Part shown: positions 22,637 through 34,551 of the stretch, one piece after another | Numbering within the stretch: the stretch's first letter is position 1 | Layout of the letters: each line of letters opens with the position of its first letter | From: Turritopsis dohrnii | Taxonomy: Eukaryota > Cnidaria > Hydrozoa > Anthoathecata > Oceaniidae | Length of the DNA stretch: 64,000 bases | Direction of reading: 5' to 3' | Assembly: GCA_027922465.2 (NCBI GenBank) | Contig: BQMF02000045.1 | Location: forward strand, 496,001 to 560,000 | Position numbers and translations under genes: made by a program | Notes under the pieces: generated by a model | Databases searched by the model: none | Told to the model about the DNA's origin: nothing | Seen by the model: the letters and a program-made list of their open reading frames with translations, nothing else

Positions 22637-25600
22637 CTAGAAAATAAATCTGAGCTAATAAAAATACAAACGAATAGATTTCTTTCACGCAAAATAAACA
22701 CTGCGACTTTACGAACTGACACGAAAGAAGGAAGGTTATACTATTGGGAAAAGTTATTGATTTTGCTCATGCCATTATTATTTTGCACGTTCTGCACAGA
22801 ACCTAAAACGTTGTCTTTTGACATGAAATACCATTATTTCTTATAGATTTTTCATGTTATAGTTTGTTTCCTTCTAACTTCACCAAACAAACATTACAAT
22901 AAATGAAGAAAAGAAAATATTAGTATTAAAGTATTATTTGTGATTCTTTCTCATGAACTCATCACTTAACCTAATAATTGATGTTATGCAATGCATTAAC
23001 TTAAATACCTCCGAAACCTAAGTAAAAAAAAAAATGCCAACACTTACCTGCTAATGGTGGTCCTAAAGTTAGTGGTACTGATTTTATCCCAAACAACGTT
23101 CCCACTCCAACAGCCATACGTTCTTTACCAACTAAATCGCCAGTTAAAACAGCACACTGACAAACATAACACCCCTCGAAGAAACCGAATAGCGTGCAGT
23201 AAACCAGCAACCCAGAAAACGTTGTCATTAGAGGGCACAATGTATTTGCAACACCGATTCCCATCAGTGAAAGTTGGTAAACGTACAGTCTGTTTATTCG
23301 TGGGCTATCAGCAATTTTACCAAAGAATAGACGGCCAAATGTTGACGATACTGACATGAAACCTATTAACAACGATGCCTTTTCCATGGGGACACCGTAT
23401 TCAACTGCCATTTGCGTCTAAATGAAAGCGTCTGATTAGAATATGTCAAGCTTCACCCTGAGCTTCAAGGAAGACTCGATATTCAAATTCCACAGAATAT
23501 TATCCAGACTAATAACGAAAGTATTGTTTTACAGACAGTGTCAGTGTCAAATTGCTAGAAAAATTAACCTAGACTGAATCTTTTGATGCTTATAAAAGCC
23601 ATGTCCGAAATCGTAGTTACGTTAATCAAAGCATTTTACAAAAACGGTCCACTTATAAGCTATGAAAGTCATTTCTCAAATGTCTGTTTGAAGACCGTTT
23701 TATTCTAAAACAATTGATCTTCGTATGTTGATCAATATGTTAATTGCCTTTGAATTTTGGTTGAGAAATCAGAAGTTTGATATCATATAAAAAAAAGACA
23801 ATGAAGTACATTGGATCGAAGTTTGGCATTAAATCAACGACAGAAATTGGAGAAGTGTGTAATTATTGCGACAGAATTCTTTGATCGATACATGGAAAAA
23901 ATATCTCAATTCAATTAAATACAAATACAGTGAGTTTTCTAAAGCAGAAACAAAGTAATAATGAGAATGATACTTACCAAATGTACAAAAGGAACGAAAT
24001 ATGCCAACATAAATAGAAACAGGGCGAAGGTGAACATAACGAATGCTTTATTCTGGAATATCGTAAAATCAAACAATGGTTGATCAACATTTTCAGAATA
24101 TCGGGACCCAAGTGTCGGGACTAGCGGTTTATACAGCAAACTAACAACACTGACTAAAAGCATTAAGACGGCAGTCATCCGTATTGAAGTTCTCCAACCA
24201 TAGTGTTCTATTACTAAATTAATAACTGGTCCCATTGCCATGGTGCCGACACCTGATCCACATGATACTAAGCCATTAGCTAGCGATAGTTTCCATGCGA
24301 AATACTGTGGTAGAATTATGACGGATGGAAAATAACACATGCTTGCACCGACTCCAAAAAGAAGCCCTTCGGTTAAGTACATGTGGAATATGTTCTTCGA
24401 AAATGAAGCCAACAGCGTCCCCAATGCGCCAATTAATCCACCCATGATAGCTACCGTACGACATCCAATTCGTTCGCATAGTAACGTAGCAATTGGTCCA
24501 GACATAAACATCAATCCATATGTAATTGAACCAACCCATGCTATACAAAACAAAAAATATTATGATTGGTAATACAGTTCTGATGCCTCCAATCAAATAC
24601 CACGAAAACAAACATCATATACAACCCATGAAAATAGAACGTAAAGCTTGTAAATATTTCTTTCGAATTTGGATTATTATCAAAGAAATATTTATCAAGA
24701 TATGGAGCACTAAATCAGAAAGTTATGGTAAGTATTGTAGCATTATAGGGCTTTAGAATTCAGAGAATAAAAAGAATCAATAAAATGGTTAGCGCAATTT
24801 ATGGATAGAATATGTTGGGAAAGATATGCTATTATAAACGATATTGATAGCTTTGATAAACTGGAGATAAATGAAAACGTTTTATATTTGAAAAGTTTTA
24901 CTTAGTATGACGTCAGATTGGAATAAGTTTAACAGTATTATCTTCTTTAGATCAACTGCAATGATACGACTTTTTGAAATGAAAATTCTTAATTTCAAGA
25001 TATATATGAATGTCTATTTTTTCATAAACTTTTATTGAAACAAAAAAACAAAGGTTTCCATCTGTGTTATCTATAAAAATTCAAAGAAAAAAGCCCAGTT
25101 TGATTTAAATATCTTTTGTGATTTGCACCAAAATCCAAAATATCAAAGTTATAGAATATGTGTATCCAATACTTTTTATCTTTTTTACGATTACCGTTTG
25201 TCCCACGTGCTTTCAAAGAAACTTAGAACCACTTAGAAAAACAACTTAGAAAAACAAAAATTTTGCATCAATTTGTTTATCATATATCAAAAAGACTTTC
25301 ACATAGAAAAAATACTTGAATCCTTTAGTTAACTCCAATGCTATCATGTGGATGGTTCTTATTTAGATCGTTAAGCGAAACGTTTGAAAATGCAAACATT
25401 GCAATATTCATAAAGTACAGATTCGTCTACAATGGATACGACCCTTTCTTCATGTCAACATCAAGATCAAAACTGCAATGAAACCGTTTTTCCGTGTTTA
25501 TTAGATATTTTTGCACTTCACGACCCTGTATTTGCTAATAGATTTAAAGATACATTTATGAGATTATAAAATATGGCAGCCATTGTGAACGAACGGAATG

Positions 25601-25836
25601 GCTCTAAGTGGAATTTAAAATAGAAGGGTTTGATAATTACCAGTCTCTTGTTTTGTGCCTTCAAATTCATCTAAAAGTTTGGTAAACAAAATTCCATAAT
25701 TGTTCATTGTTCCCAACACAAAGAATTGCACAAGAAATGCAGCTATTACGATAATCCAACCAAAGCCGCCATCAGGCTGTCGGAAGTTTTCAAAGTCAAA
25801 CTCGTCATTGTCGGTATTCTGAATGGACTTTGACAT
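22161..25836 (-). CDS. SLC16-type (monocarboxylate-transporter-like) MFS transporter, 4 exons
   Basis: Exons 25836-25641, 24540-23978, 23417-23048 and 22636-22161 join through GT...AG introns in matching phases (1, 0, 1) to give a 534-residue protein. It is a 12-helix plasma-membrane transporter of the major facilitator superfamily. Family marks are DGGFGW at residues 22-27 (the SLC16 [D/E]G[G/S][W/F][G/A]W signature before helix 1), GGLIGALGTLLASFS, and YFAWKLSLANGLVSCGSGVG in helix 5. SLC16 members move lactate, ketone bodies, aromatic amino acids, thyroid hormone or creatine; the substrate cannot be read from this sequence. The C-terminal cytosolic tail is long and has a 12-Asn run. The start Met is the first in exon 1, just before an acidic N-terminus; untranslated exons upstream were not identified. 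Confidence 0.9.
23048..23417 (-). CDS. SLC16-like gene, coding exon 3
   Basis: Encodes about residues 254-376, with helices 8 to 10 and most of 11. It includes SVSSTFGRLFFGKIAD, the conserved 'g..GR...G.laD' loop of the second half of the family. The acceptor is CATTTAG and the donor is CAG/GTAAGTG, phase 1. Confidence 0.9.
23978..24540 (-). CDS. SLC16-like gene, coding exon 2
   Basis: Encodes residues 66-253. It starts after a TTTTGTATAG acceptor; the joined codon gives Ala in ETAWVGSI, the block that in SLC16 proteins reads 'tsWI.Si'. It holds helices 2 to 6, the start of the central loop and helix 7. It ends with TTTG before the donor GTAAGTA, in phase 0. Confidence 0.9.
25641..25836 (-). 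CDS. SLC16-like gene, coding exon 1
   Basis: Encodes residues 1-65 and one base of codon 66: the acidic cytosolic N-terminus, the DGGFGW signature and helix 1 (IIVIAAFLVQFFVLG). It ends at CAAGAGACTG followed by the donor GTAATT. The frame hits a stop soon after if read through, which supports splicing. Confidence 0.88.
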
Positions 25837-28800
25837 ATCAAAGATCTATAACGCAATGCAACAACAATATAAATAAAATCAATAAAGTCAACGAAGTTCT
25901 TTTTCGGAGTCGTATTCACAATGCAAGATTAACAGATCTGTAAGACCATCCTTCAGGCTTTTGAAAATCTTCTTAAGTATTTCTTATCAAAAAAAAGCTA
26001 TATACGAGAAAAGTTAACCCTGTCATATTTTATTTGATTCTACACTTGTACATATTCATCCGATTGGCCTACTCAGGAATTCGTAATTCTTATTGGTGAA
26101 AAACTCTTTTTACTTGTTATGAAGAACGTGATCAAAACGTGATAAAGAAGATATAAATATATTTATTTATTAATAATTGAAACTCTCGTTATTAATTCAA
26201 AGAGATTTATATGCACCTAGGTTTTTTTATAGAATAGAGAATCTAAGATTTTAGATTCTCTTGATCGTAAATAATTCACATCAAAAAATTAGAAAAGGAT
26301 TATGACTATGATGCAACAATTTCAAATAAGAAATATTTTTAAGGTAAAGGTAATGGTAAAAGGTAATGATCAAGAAACTTTGGACTTATCAGAAGCGACA
26401 CATTTCAAACAAATGATATAACTAGGCAGTATATCTGGGTTTTTTCTCAATACATGGTGTGTGTTAGGTCTAAAATCTAGTTATATAACCGCAGAGTTCA
26501 AACTTTGACTGTATATTCAGGTCTGTTTTCATGACAATTGAAATAGATATGAATAACAGTTATCAATTTATTTAGCATTGATATTGATATGGGAATGTGT
26601 TAAGGCGATTACTATTAATTTTTCACTACCAACACATATCTTCTTGATATTTGTCGAAACCACCACCAGAAATATATACCTGTTAATTACCTTATGTGTT
26701 GAAAAAAATCAATTCAATGATTTGCAGGTTTAAATGTCCATATTTGTTCTTTTTTTGTTTTGTTTTTTTGAGGTTTCACGAAATGAAATTTTGGGACAAA
26801 TATTTGATATTTTAAAGCCAAGACTTTTCTTGCTAACAATGAAACAGCATAAAAGGCCACCGTGCATTACATATTACTCTAAAATATTGAGAAACTAACA
26901 CTTATGTGGGTGGTGCAAGAAATCTAATAACTAAACTATTGACACATGTCAATCAGTTATTGGTATGACGGTTGCCATATACTCTGGGGTGTGCATGCCC
27001 ATGGTCCACACATGTACTTAACACTGACCGGTGATATAAGGCGATATAAGGCACTTGATCATAAATTTTTTTCTAATGGTTGATCAACTTGAGCGGTCAG
27101 AATTAATTTTATTGAAACGAAAGGACCATCAGATTTTGTGAAATACGATGATTGACTGATAGGGATACGCAAGACGGGCTTTTAATCGCGCACGAAGATA
27201 CTCTTTAAAAACATGCTTAACCATTTATATGAACTAGAACATGCTCAACTTATTATATTAGTTTCCGTGCTCAATTGACAACGAATGATAACTTAGGCAT
27301 ATTAATTGATTATTCACCAATAGGGAGAACGGCCACCGTTGCTAAGGTAATTTTGAAATTTCCTTCGTTATATGAATTCTATTGTTCACCTAACGAAATA
27401 ATATGAAAACATAAGTGGTACCAGCAGGACTCGTTTTCGTGTTATTCAATGAAATTAAAAATAAAAAGCCTCTTAGTCTCCAGCTACCTTTACAATACCA
27501 GTGAAATGGAATGTTTACATTTTTCAAGTTTGACTTGACCGGTAATATAGCCATGTGACCGCAGATTTTGACTTTTAATGATCACGATGACCGGCTTGTG
27601 TAAAGAAATTATTTGCAGCGCTGCTGACATGGCCCTTAGAGCGAACAAGAAATCATATACCACGCATGCTTGAACGCATTGTTACACCAGAAACTTTTTA
27701 TTAAGGTGAGATTTATCCATTTTGAGTTCTTATTAAAAGATAATTGCCCCATCAACGCTAACAGGCCAAGGCACGTAAACTTTACACTAGCAGGATTGCG
27801 TTCAGAAGTACTATCCGTGATAAGAATTGAACGTTTAATTTCTAAACATCGAGACAAAATGGTTCGAGGCAATAATTTCCTGAAAACACTACATATAAGA
27901 TGTTTCACCACACTCATAGCATCTCTACATACATCATTTCACAAAAATAAAATGAACAGCTGAATAGCTCATTATGCAGATGTCATGTTTTAAAGTTACG
28001 AAAATTACGAAACTCACAAAGATATCTTGTGAAAAGCCAGTTTCTTCAACGGGTTGTTCTTTCATGCTACTGGAGTGATTCAAACCTTTCTGGCCAGCAG
28101 AAAGATTAGAATAGTGCTTCAGCGCATTTCGCGCCGTTAGAACAGAGTGAATTATGACGTCAAATTATATAGTGAACTGACGTCAATGCGAGACGGGTGT
28201 TCACTTTAAATGCTGATACGCCAAAAGAATTGGATGTACTTGATAAATAATCATCGATTTCAAAAATATTCAATTAAAAATTCAAAACTGAGTCTGTTGA
28301 GTTTTTGTACACTATTTCCAAAAATACAGCGCTCTTATCTAGCATTTATTATAGCATTTAAAAGGCTTGCTAAGTAATCAAATTCAACCTTATTTCTTTT
28401 GTTTTTTGCTTTTTGTTTTTTCATGTGTTCTTGGCGTTTATGAAGCGCATTTTCCTCTCGTATTTCTTTAAAAAATATTAATCCATGGTACGTTACATAA
28501 TGATCCATGTAATTTTTATAACGGAAACCCACATTTAGGTTGTAACATTTTCTTAAACTTATGGAAACCAATAGACCTTTCAGAAATTACATCACGACAG
28601 CTACTATCGTCTTACAGTTGTGCAACAGTGATATTTGCGTCGTTTGTGAAGAGAAACAAGACGCCAGGTGGAAATGTTTCATGAAGTTCTTTTGCTTTCT
28701 TAATTACGTAAATATAATTTAAAAGATTAGAAACGAGGTTATGCCTACTGTGACGTAGTTTCAAAAACGTCTATTACTTTGATGTTTAATGATAATGCAC

Positions 28801-30849
28801 CTACCTTGAATATTTTACAGCGTTTTTTGGATTTAAACATCGTTTGAACGGTCAGTCGGACAGCAATTCACTCGGTTATTACTTTCATCGTCATCAGGTT
28901 GACAACATGTTCTTATACTACAAAAGTTTGGAAAACATATTTCCTATTATATTTGAGTTTTATATCTGTGCGATGATGTAAGTATATATTGTGTTAAACA
29001 TCAAAGAATCTTAAGTGGTTGTTAACGTGTTCGGTTCGTATCGTGTAAACGACAAACAAACCGTTTTGCATTCAAGACATTGAATGGCGTCACGCGTCTT
29101 GGTGACGTCAACACATTTTTCGAACTTCAATTCAATTGCTGATATTTTGCCAAACTATCCAATTCCACTTCGTTTTCACGCTAATTTTTTGACTATAAGT
29201 TTTAATGCAAATCACGGGATAATCTATGAACCAAATTATCGTTAGTTGCTATAGGATAGTTCGGCAACATCTCGACGTTTAAACTGAACTCGGGAAATTT
29301 GCACTGCCTAGTTCAATTTCTGTCACGTCTTTACGCACCACATCATCGCTATCGATTTATTGTTAAAAAAATAGATTAAAAAGACCTTGAATGAAAAATT
29401 CTTGTATACAAATGGGACAGTTGTTTTAAGGTTGGAAAATGTTTTATGTATAGTGCAGACATACAATGATGTTACTGTTGGCCTTTGCCTATCTTTCTTG
29501 TGTAGCGCCGAATGTTTTATACTGCACATATAGTTTAGAACGGAAATCTCATTTTGAGAAAAGAAAATAATGTGTGTCAAAATTTTCAAGCTTCACTAAC
29601 AAAAAATTGTTATCATTGCCTGTAATAATGTCTTTTTGTCTGTCTCCGTGGCTTTTAAAGTTTTTCACTTTCTTTAGAAAGCTATATCATAAAGAAGTTT
29701 GCAGTCATGATCAATTGAGAATATCTCACACTTGCGCATGATATCGAACGTTCGTTTCTATCTTTTAAAACAAATATTGAAATAGAGTTTATGGCACTTA
29801 CGCTTATTAACTTGGCTTATATCATTCCACTCTAAAGATAAAACTGCTCTGAGCACTCACCAAATGCTGCTCCAGTTCTTTATATGGCTATCTAAAAAAT
29901 CTTAAGATCTTTCAGTGTTGTCTTCAACCGTTAGAATATCCTGTTTTTGTTTGAAGGTCTTCTGTGTGTTTTTTTTTGTTTTGTTTTTTAAATACATTAC
30001 TAGTAAAAACAGAATGCCTTGTAGGTTATATAGTGTTAAAGGATGCACTTTTTTAACCGTGTCAAAAAGCACATTGGTCGTTAATCTAGTGCTCCTACTC
30101 GCTTTTCGTGTTTCCTATGGCAACGCACAAAACATGGCAACCATTATAATTATCTTGAAAATAAAGTAAAGAAATCTAATATATTCTTTTTTTAAAATAA
30201 CTTGTTTTATGTTGAAAGGATTTTAATCAATTTGATTATAAGGAGGTCTATTTTCAAGTTTTCATTGCTTCTTAACATGTATCTTGAGTCCTTTTTGCAT
30301 TATCATTATAATGATAGATAAATGTATTTAGTTACACCAAAGCCTTAGTCATTTGAAAAATCATGTAGCCCACACGTTGGTTTAGCCGTGGAAGGCACTA
30401 TGCGCATGCGCGCGATTTTTCTTTTTATCTTTTACGTTATCAAAATAGTGTTGAGGCTGTTTTCTGGAAGCGTGATCTTGACTTTATACTTAAATCATAT
30501 CATAATAAATTATTAGAAACCTCTGACTGTTCAGTTCTAAAGACTTTACTATGGACATGCATGCTGCAAAAATACACGAGGTGCTTTTTATCGTTCTTCC
30601 GTGTGAAGTGGCTGTTTATAAGATGATCTTCCAAACATGGTAAATACTTTGCCTACAAAATCCGTCAAATTTTCATGCTTTTGAAATTCTCCTATTTTCA
30701 TGATTTATATTTTCGTAAAGTTTAATGTATCTGATGATGTAGGTTTAATGTGTTTAACAACTTCTACAGGTCAGGAACGATCAGGATTATAATTACACTT
30801 ATAATTGATCCAGTTTCTTCTTATCCAAGCAATCAGCACCGTTTCTCAG
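25837..30849. other. 5-kb stretch without a supported gene
   Basis: This holds the upstream region of the minus-strand transporter gene and perhaps a non-coding first exon. A 26-bp palindrome-like AGAGAATCTAAGATTTTAGA... lies near 26236-26261. ORFs of 60-97 codons on either strand (27636-27963, 28335-28571, 29323-29589, 29915-30169) are not recognised, and some overlap each other on opposite strands. A GCGCATGCGCGC NRF1-like palindrome lies near 30402. Confidence 0.45.
28155..28185. promoter_or_regulatory. Pair of perfect CRE palindromes
   Basis: TGACGTCA occurs at 28155-28162 and again at 28178-28185, 23 bp apart from start to start, or just over two helical turns. A third copy is at 29103-29110. 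They lie about 2.3 kb upstream of the transporter start codon. CREB/ATF binding is known for this motif; use here is inference. Confidence 0.35.
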
Positions 30850-31329
30850 ATTATGGCAATACGAATACTTCAAGAACAGGAGTTTGAAAGCATCCCTTCA
30901 ACATTTTGTCCACGTGATTTCCCTCAAAGCTATAGTGGGAAGTGAGTTAACTTTATTATCTATATATTATTTGTGTCATTAACATTGCTTAACATCTTTA
31001 TGAAGGAAGCAATGCTTAATGATATTTTGCTTTTGCAATCATTTATTGAACCTGTCAATGCTGATACTTTTTCTTTAATATTTGCTAAGGTTTTAGTTGT
31101 CTTGCGTGTTTCTTCCATAGATTATCAGCCATGTTTCTATCTATGATGTAACACTGATATTCCACTGGCATTCCTTCGTTAATACGTAGTTTTTCATCAA
31201 AAACAGCTGGAGTTGCAAGAAAGTTGTTTCTATATTTTAACAAATTTAGTCCAATTACCAGTTACAATATTTAGCCAAAGCACAATTGAATTTCTGTATT
31301 ACCTTTCTAATTCTTTTGCCTGTTCTGTG
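30850..31329. other. No supported gene; one candidate exon
   Basis: A 92-bp open stretch (30850-30941) lies between a good acceptor (GTTTCTCAG) and a consensus donor (GTGAGT). It reads AIRILQEQEFESIPSTF in the Met frame. I found no partner exon, and the stretch could be chance. Confidence 0.3.
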
Positions 31330-32109
31330 AGATCTTCAAGATATTCTCATGGGACAGAGCACACTTCATATCTTCCTTTTGCATCTTTACATTCAAATGT
31401 ATAGGGTGTGTCCTCTACTGTCCCCAGCTGAAGGTCTAATCATTTGTCGTTGCTTTCAGGTCGATGCTGCTTTGAAATCAAATGTCTAAAGAAGGCACAT
31501 ATCAAATTCAATGTAGAGCAGCAAGACTTGATCTAAATGTAAAAGTATACAGAGCACCCTGACTTGGTCATTAAGTTTCCACATGGGAATGTCCATGTCT
31601 GCTTTCATACTAACCATAGCGTCGAGTGTTATATCTATGGGTGTTATTTGTGCTTTTTGTAATAGCTTTTCCCTTTCATTTTTGTCAAATGTTTTCAAAA
31701 GAACAATCTAAGTTCTGTATTTGTCTTTGATATAAATGAATATGAATACAGTCTAAATCTTATTACCCTAGGACCCCCACACTTGAATAAAACAACAGAA
31801 GATTGCTTTTTGTCCATTTTTTGTTTTATCACGTGCGATGCCACATCTTCAATAGATCGGGTAATGTTCATGTTTTTTGTTAAATTTGAAAACATCATTT
31901 ATCAGGGGAGTTACAGATGTGCTAGGTCCTTGACAACATGACTCGTTTTTGCTACGTTTTGTTGGCATACTTCGGGATTCTGATATGTGTAATGTCCAAG
32001 CGAATGCTAGGGAAAGATTATACAAAGCACCACGTTTCTCGATTTTGACTATCTTCGAATAACAGTTGTGACAGATTGTCAGGGTGGATATTTGAAACAT
32101 CGTGTACAC
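31330..32109 (-). pseudogene. Decayed fragment of a multi-copy repeat protein
   Basis: Broken minus-strand frames give consecutive pieces: CHNCYSKIVK and a nearby KKRSK-type basic stretch (about 32060-31950), then SIEDVASHVIKQKMDKKQSS (about 31860-31800). Next comes LLQKAQITPIDITLDAMVSM followed by KADMDIPMWKL (about 31670-31575), and YLEDLTEQAKELE (near 31330). The run 'LL.kA.iTP..i..d.gl.mKaDl.IPWnkLR' is one I associate with a large family of transposon-like proteins in cnidarian and other invertebrate genomes; its exact name is uncertain. Several stops and frameshifts show it is not functional. Confidence 0.5.
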
Positions 32110-32293
32110 AATTGATATAAAAAGCCTTTTCTATTCGTGACTTTAATTTCTATACTTAGAATTAAAAAAAAAAACTACCGCAAAAATTTAAGCCAAATAT
32201 GTCAATTCAAAGAATGCTTGCGCCATGTCCTATAAGTAGGCAAACTTATACTTAGACTGTTAATATTTTGGGTCTCATGTGTTATGTAGTAGG

Positions 32294-32469
32294 AAATATT
32301 GACCCCTTAGAATTTTCACCCCCCCCCCCCCCCCCCCGTGGTTTACACTTATGACTAAACCTAACCCTAACCCTAACCCTGACCCTGACCCTAACCCTAA
32401 CAATAACAAAGAAAACAAGTCATAAGCGTAAACCATGGGGGGTGAAAATATTCTAAGGGATCAATATTT
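32294..32469. repeat. Inverted repeat with telomeric repeats in its loop
   Basis: The left arm (about 32294-32355) reads AAATATTGACCCCTTAGAAT, then TTTTCAC, a run of 19 C, and GTGGTTTACACTTATGACT. The right arm (about 32418-32469) is its reverse complement with few changes and only six G opposite the C run. Weaker pairing extends further out on both sides. The loop is almost entirely CCCTAA-type repeat. Confidence 0.85.
32357..32403. repeat. Interstitial telomeric repeat (CCCTAA)n
   Basis: About seven units of CCCTAA, two of them changed to CCCTGA, in the C-rich orientation on the plus strand. TTAGGG is the ancestral animal telomere repeat. It lies inside the window and forms the loop of the surrounding inverted repeat, so it is not a chromosome end here. 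Confidence 0.9.
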
Positions 32470-32479
32470 TTTACCACAG

Positions 32480-33221
32480 TTACCAGCATTAAGAATTTGA
32501 GTTTTTGCAAACTTTCGATTTAAGAATGTCATGAGTTATTCCAACTTTCGATGTTCTCTTCTTCTTCTTTTCCATTTCCTAACGAAAAATACATCATGAG
32601 AAAGATAGAAAGATAAAGATTCCATTGATATCAAGTTTATAAGAATAACTTGGATATCCACTTTGAAAACTGTGGTTATATTTCGTGTTTCCAATGTTTT
32701 GATGTGCGCTGTATTTGAGTGAATGCTTTGCATCTTTGATTTCTATGATTAAGATTTTAATTAATTTAGTTTTGTTTTAATGATGGGGTGTGTGCATGTA
32801 GCATAGTAGAAACTTGTGTTATCATAGTAGAAACCCATTCATATCATTTATAGCATGGTTTCTACATTCTATATGAATGTTTCTTCTTTTCTAAATTTGG
32901 GTGCATGCACACTGCCTTTTGTAATTAGAATATCTTTTTCTCTAAATCACTATCACTTCGACTTCGATGAACAACAAACAAGTTAGCACCCATTGTCCTC
33001 TACGAGTTGGCTCCCTCTACTTTTAAAAGAAGTTCACAGTATAGTCCTCGTGGTTGCCGTCAATGATAATGGTGAAATGGTGAGTTGGAAATTACAGTAA
33101 ACTCACTGATATTAGCGTTTTTGCCACATCCAATTTCAGCACCACTCTAAACAAAGTGTCTAAACTTAATTTATCACCATCTAAACAACACGTAACCACC
33201 CAAGACTGCAATTAAGTATTG
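32480..33221. other. No gene seen
   Basis: AT-rich sequence. Around 32805-32885 GTAGAAAC and its complement GTTTCTAC recur several times with ATTCATAT/ATATGAAT, giving a weak dyad. No coding signal. Confidence 0.4.
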
Positions 33222-33342
33222 CCTTATCAGGGAAAAAAAAGTCGTTAAAAAATTTAGCTGGGGAACATTTGGTCAGGAAAAATTTTAGTCACTTCCAAAA
33301 AAAACAGGTCACTTTTCCCCGACTTTATTTTCCCCGATAAGG
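33222..33342. repeat. 121-bp hairpin MITE, CCTTATC(A/G)GGGAAAA ends
   Basis: CCTTATCAGGGAAAAAAAAG at the left matches CTTTATTTTCCCCGATAAGG at the right as an imperfect inverted repeat. Inside are AGTCG and TTTAGTCAC motifs, also found in the hairpins at 61214-61786, suggesting one family. Confidence 0.6.
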
Positions 33343-33909
33343 TATCTGATGAGCAGCGAATCGGTGATTACACATTTACCTAATGGAGAAAAGAAGTCAG
33401 TGAAATTCTATATTGAGCCAACGCAGTAGATAAGGAAACCAATGTGTAAAAACTTGGATCGTGACAAAACTTATGAAGTCTTACCACGCTCTGATGCAAA
33501 GATGCGGCACTGGATCAAAGAACTATTTTATTTTATCTACACAAAGCGAATGATGACTTTGATGAATACTTTATTTCACAAAAGAAATAAGATGACTGGC
33601 AATTTTACTGGAGTTAGAAGCATTAAAAGAAATTGAAGACAGATACAAATAAATATAAATCAAAATGTTTAAGCAACCAATAGATTTTCAACATGAACAA
33701 AATAAGCAAAATCCAGGAAGGACATTAGGCTAGCCAAAAGGATCATCGGAGACCAAATGAATAAATGTGAAATCAGGCAAAATCCAATTTTAAGTTTACA
33801 CAAAACGTTTACACGAGATCATTTTACAAATTTGTGCCTATAATTTATCATGAAAAACTCTAGCAGGTTGTATAAAAATCTCAAACAATAGAAATATAGA
33901 TAATGTTTG
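33343..33909. other. No gene seen
   Basis: AT-rich sequence with a 64-codon unrecognised plus-strand ORF (33442-33636). It ends where the Helitron 3' fragment begins. Confidence 0.4.
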
Positions 33910-34201
33910 CCATGTTAGAGCGCGTTACTTTTTTTAAAAGCTAATAACAAGTTGAAGTTTTTTCTCTCTACCTATTGTTAAACTGATAATCGATTGGTTT
34001 AAAAAAGTAAATAAATAGCACATCATGTAGTTTTTTGGAACCATTGCTTAAACTGATATTTGATATTTGATTTCGAATCTGCCTCTGGCTGAATACAAGT
34101 TGTACGAGCCGTTTTTAAGGAAATATGAGGTTTATTGAGGTCTCCAGGGTGACACAGAGCAGGTGCACATGGGCGGCGAGCGACACCGCCTCGGCGGCTA
34201 G
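33910..34201 (+). mobile_element. 3' fragment of a short Helitron (array unit 1)
   Basis: About 290 bp match the 3' part of the Helitron at 16748-17651, beginning near the shared GTTAGAGCGCGT. It ends in the GGCGGCG...CACCGCC hairpin (one changed base) and CTAG at 34198-34201. The 5' part is missing. The next base begins another copy. Confidence 0.8.
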
Positions 34202-34381
34202 TCTATATTTTAATAGCCGATTCTCTGTCTGTCTGTTTGTTTGTTTGTTTGTAAGTCGCGCAAAATGGTAGATGTGAACTGCGAAAGAGAGTCAGCAATG
34301 TAAGATCACACATAAATTATTTCTCTTCTTGTGCGCGACGTCAGTGTGAAACCATTGTATTATTGAGACCCTAATCGAATG

Positions 34382-34509
34382 ATAATAACAATAATAATAA
34401 TAATAATAACGGAATTTATTCTGAGCATTTCCATATTTACAATGGCTCTTCATCTCAAAATGCGAAAGATTTTGTGTTTGTGCGTTATGACGAACGTATA
34501 AACATTAAC

Positions 34510-34551
<42 letters not shown>

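Noticed and set aside
23054..23359. 101-codon plus-strand ORF
   Set aside because: It is the antisense shadow of transporter exon 3, which has the family motifs and splice sites.
28335..28571. 78-codon minus-strand Lys-rich ORF
   Set aside because: The composition is somewhat protein-like, but there is no recognised family, no splice partner and no promoter signal.
30551..30639. ATG stretch as first exon joined to 30850
   Set aside because: Joining at the GTAAAT donor creates a TGA at the junction, so the two cannot be one coding sequence.
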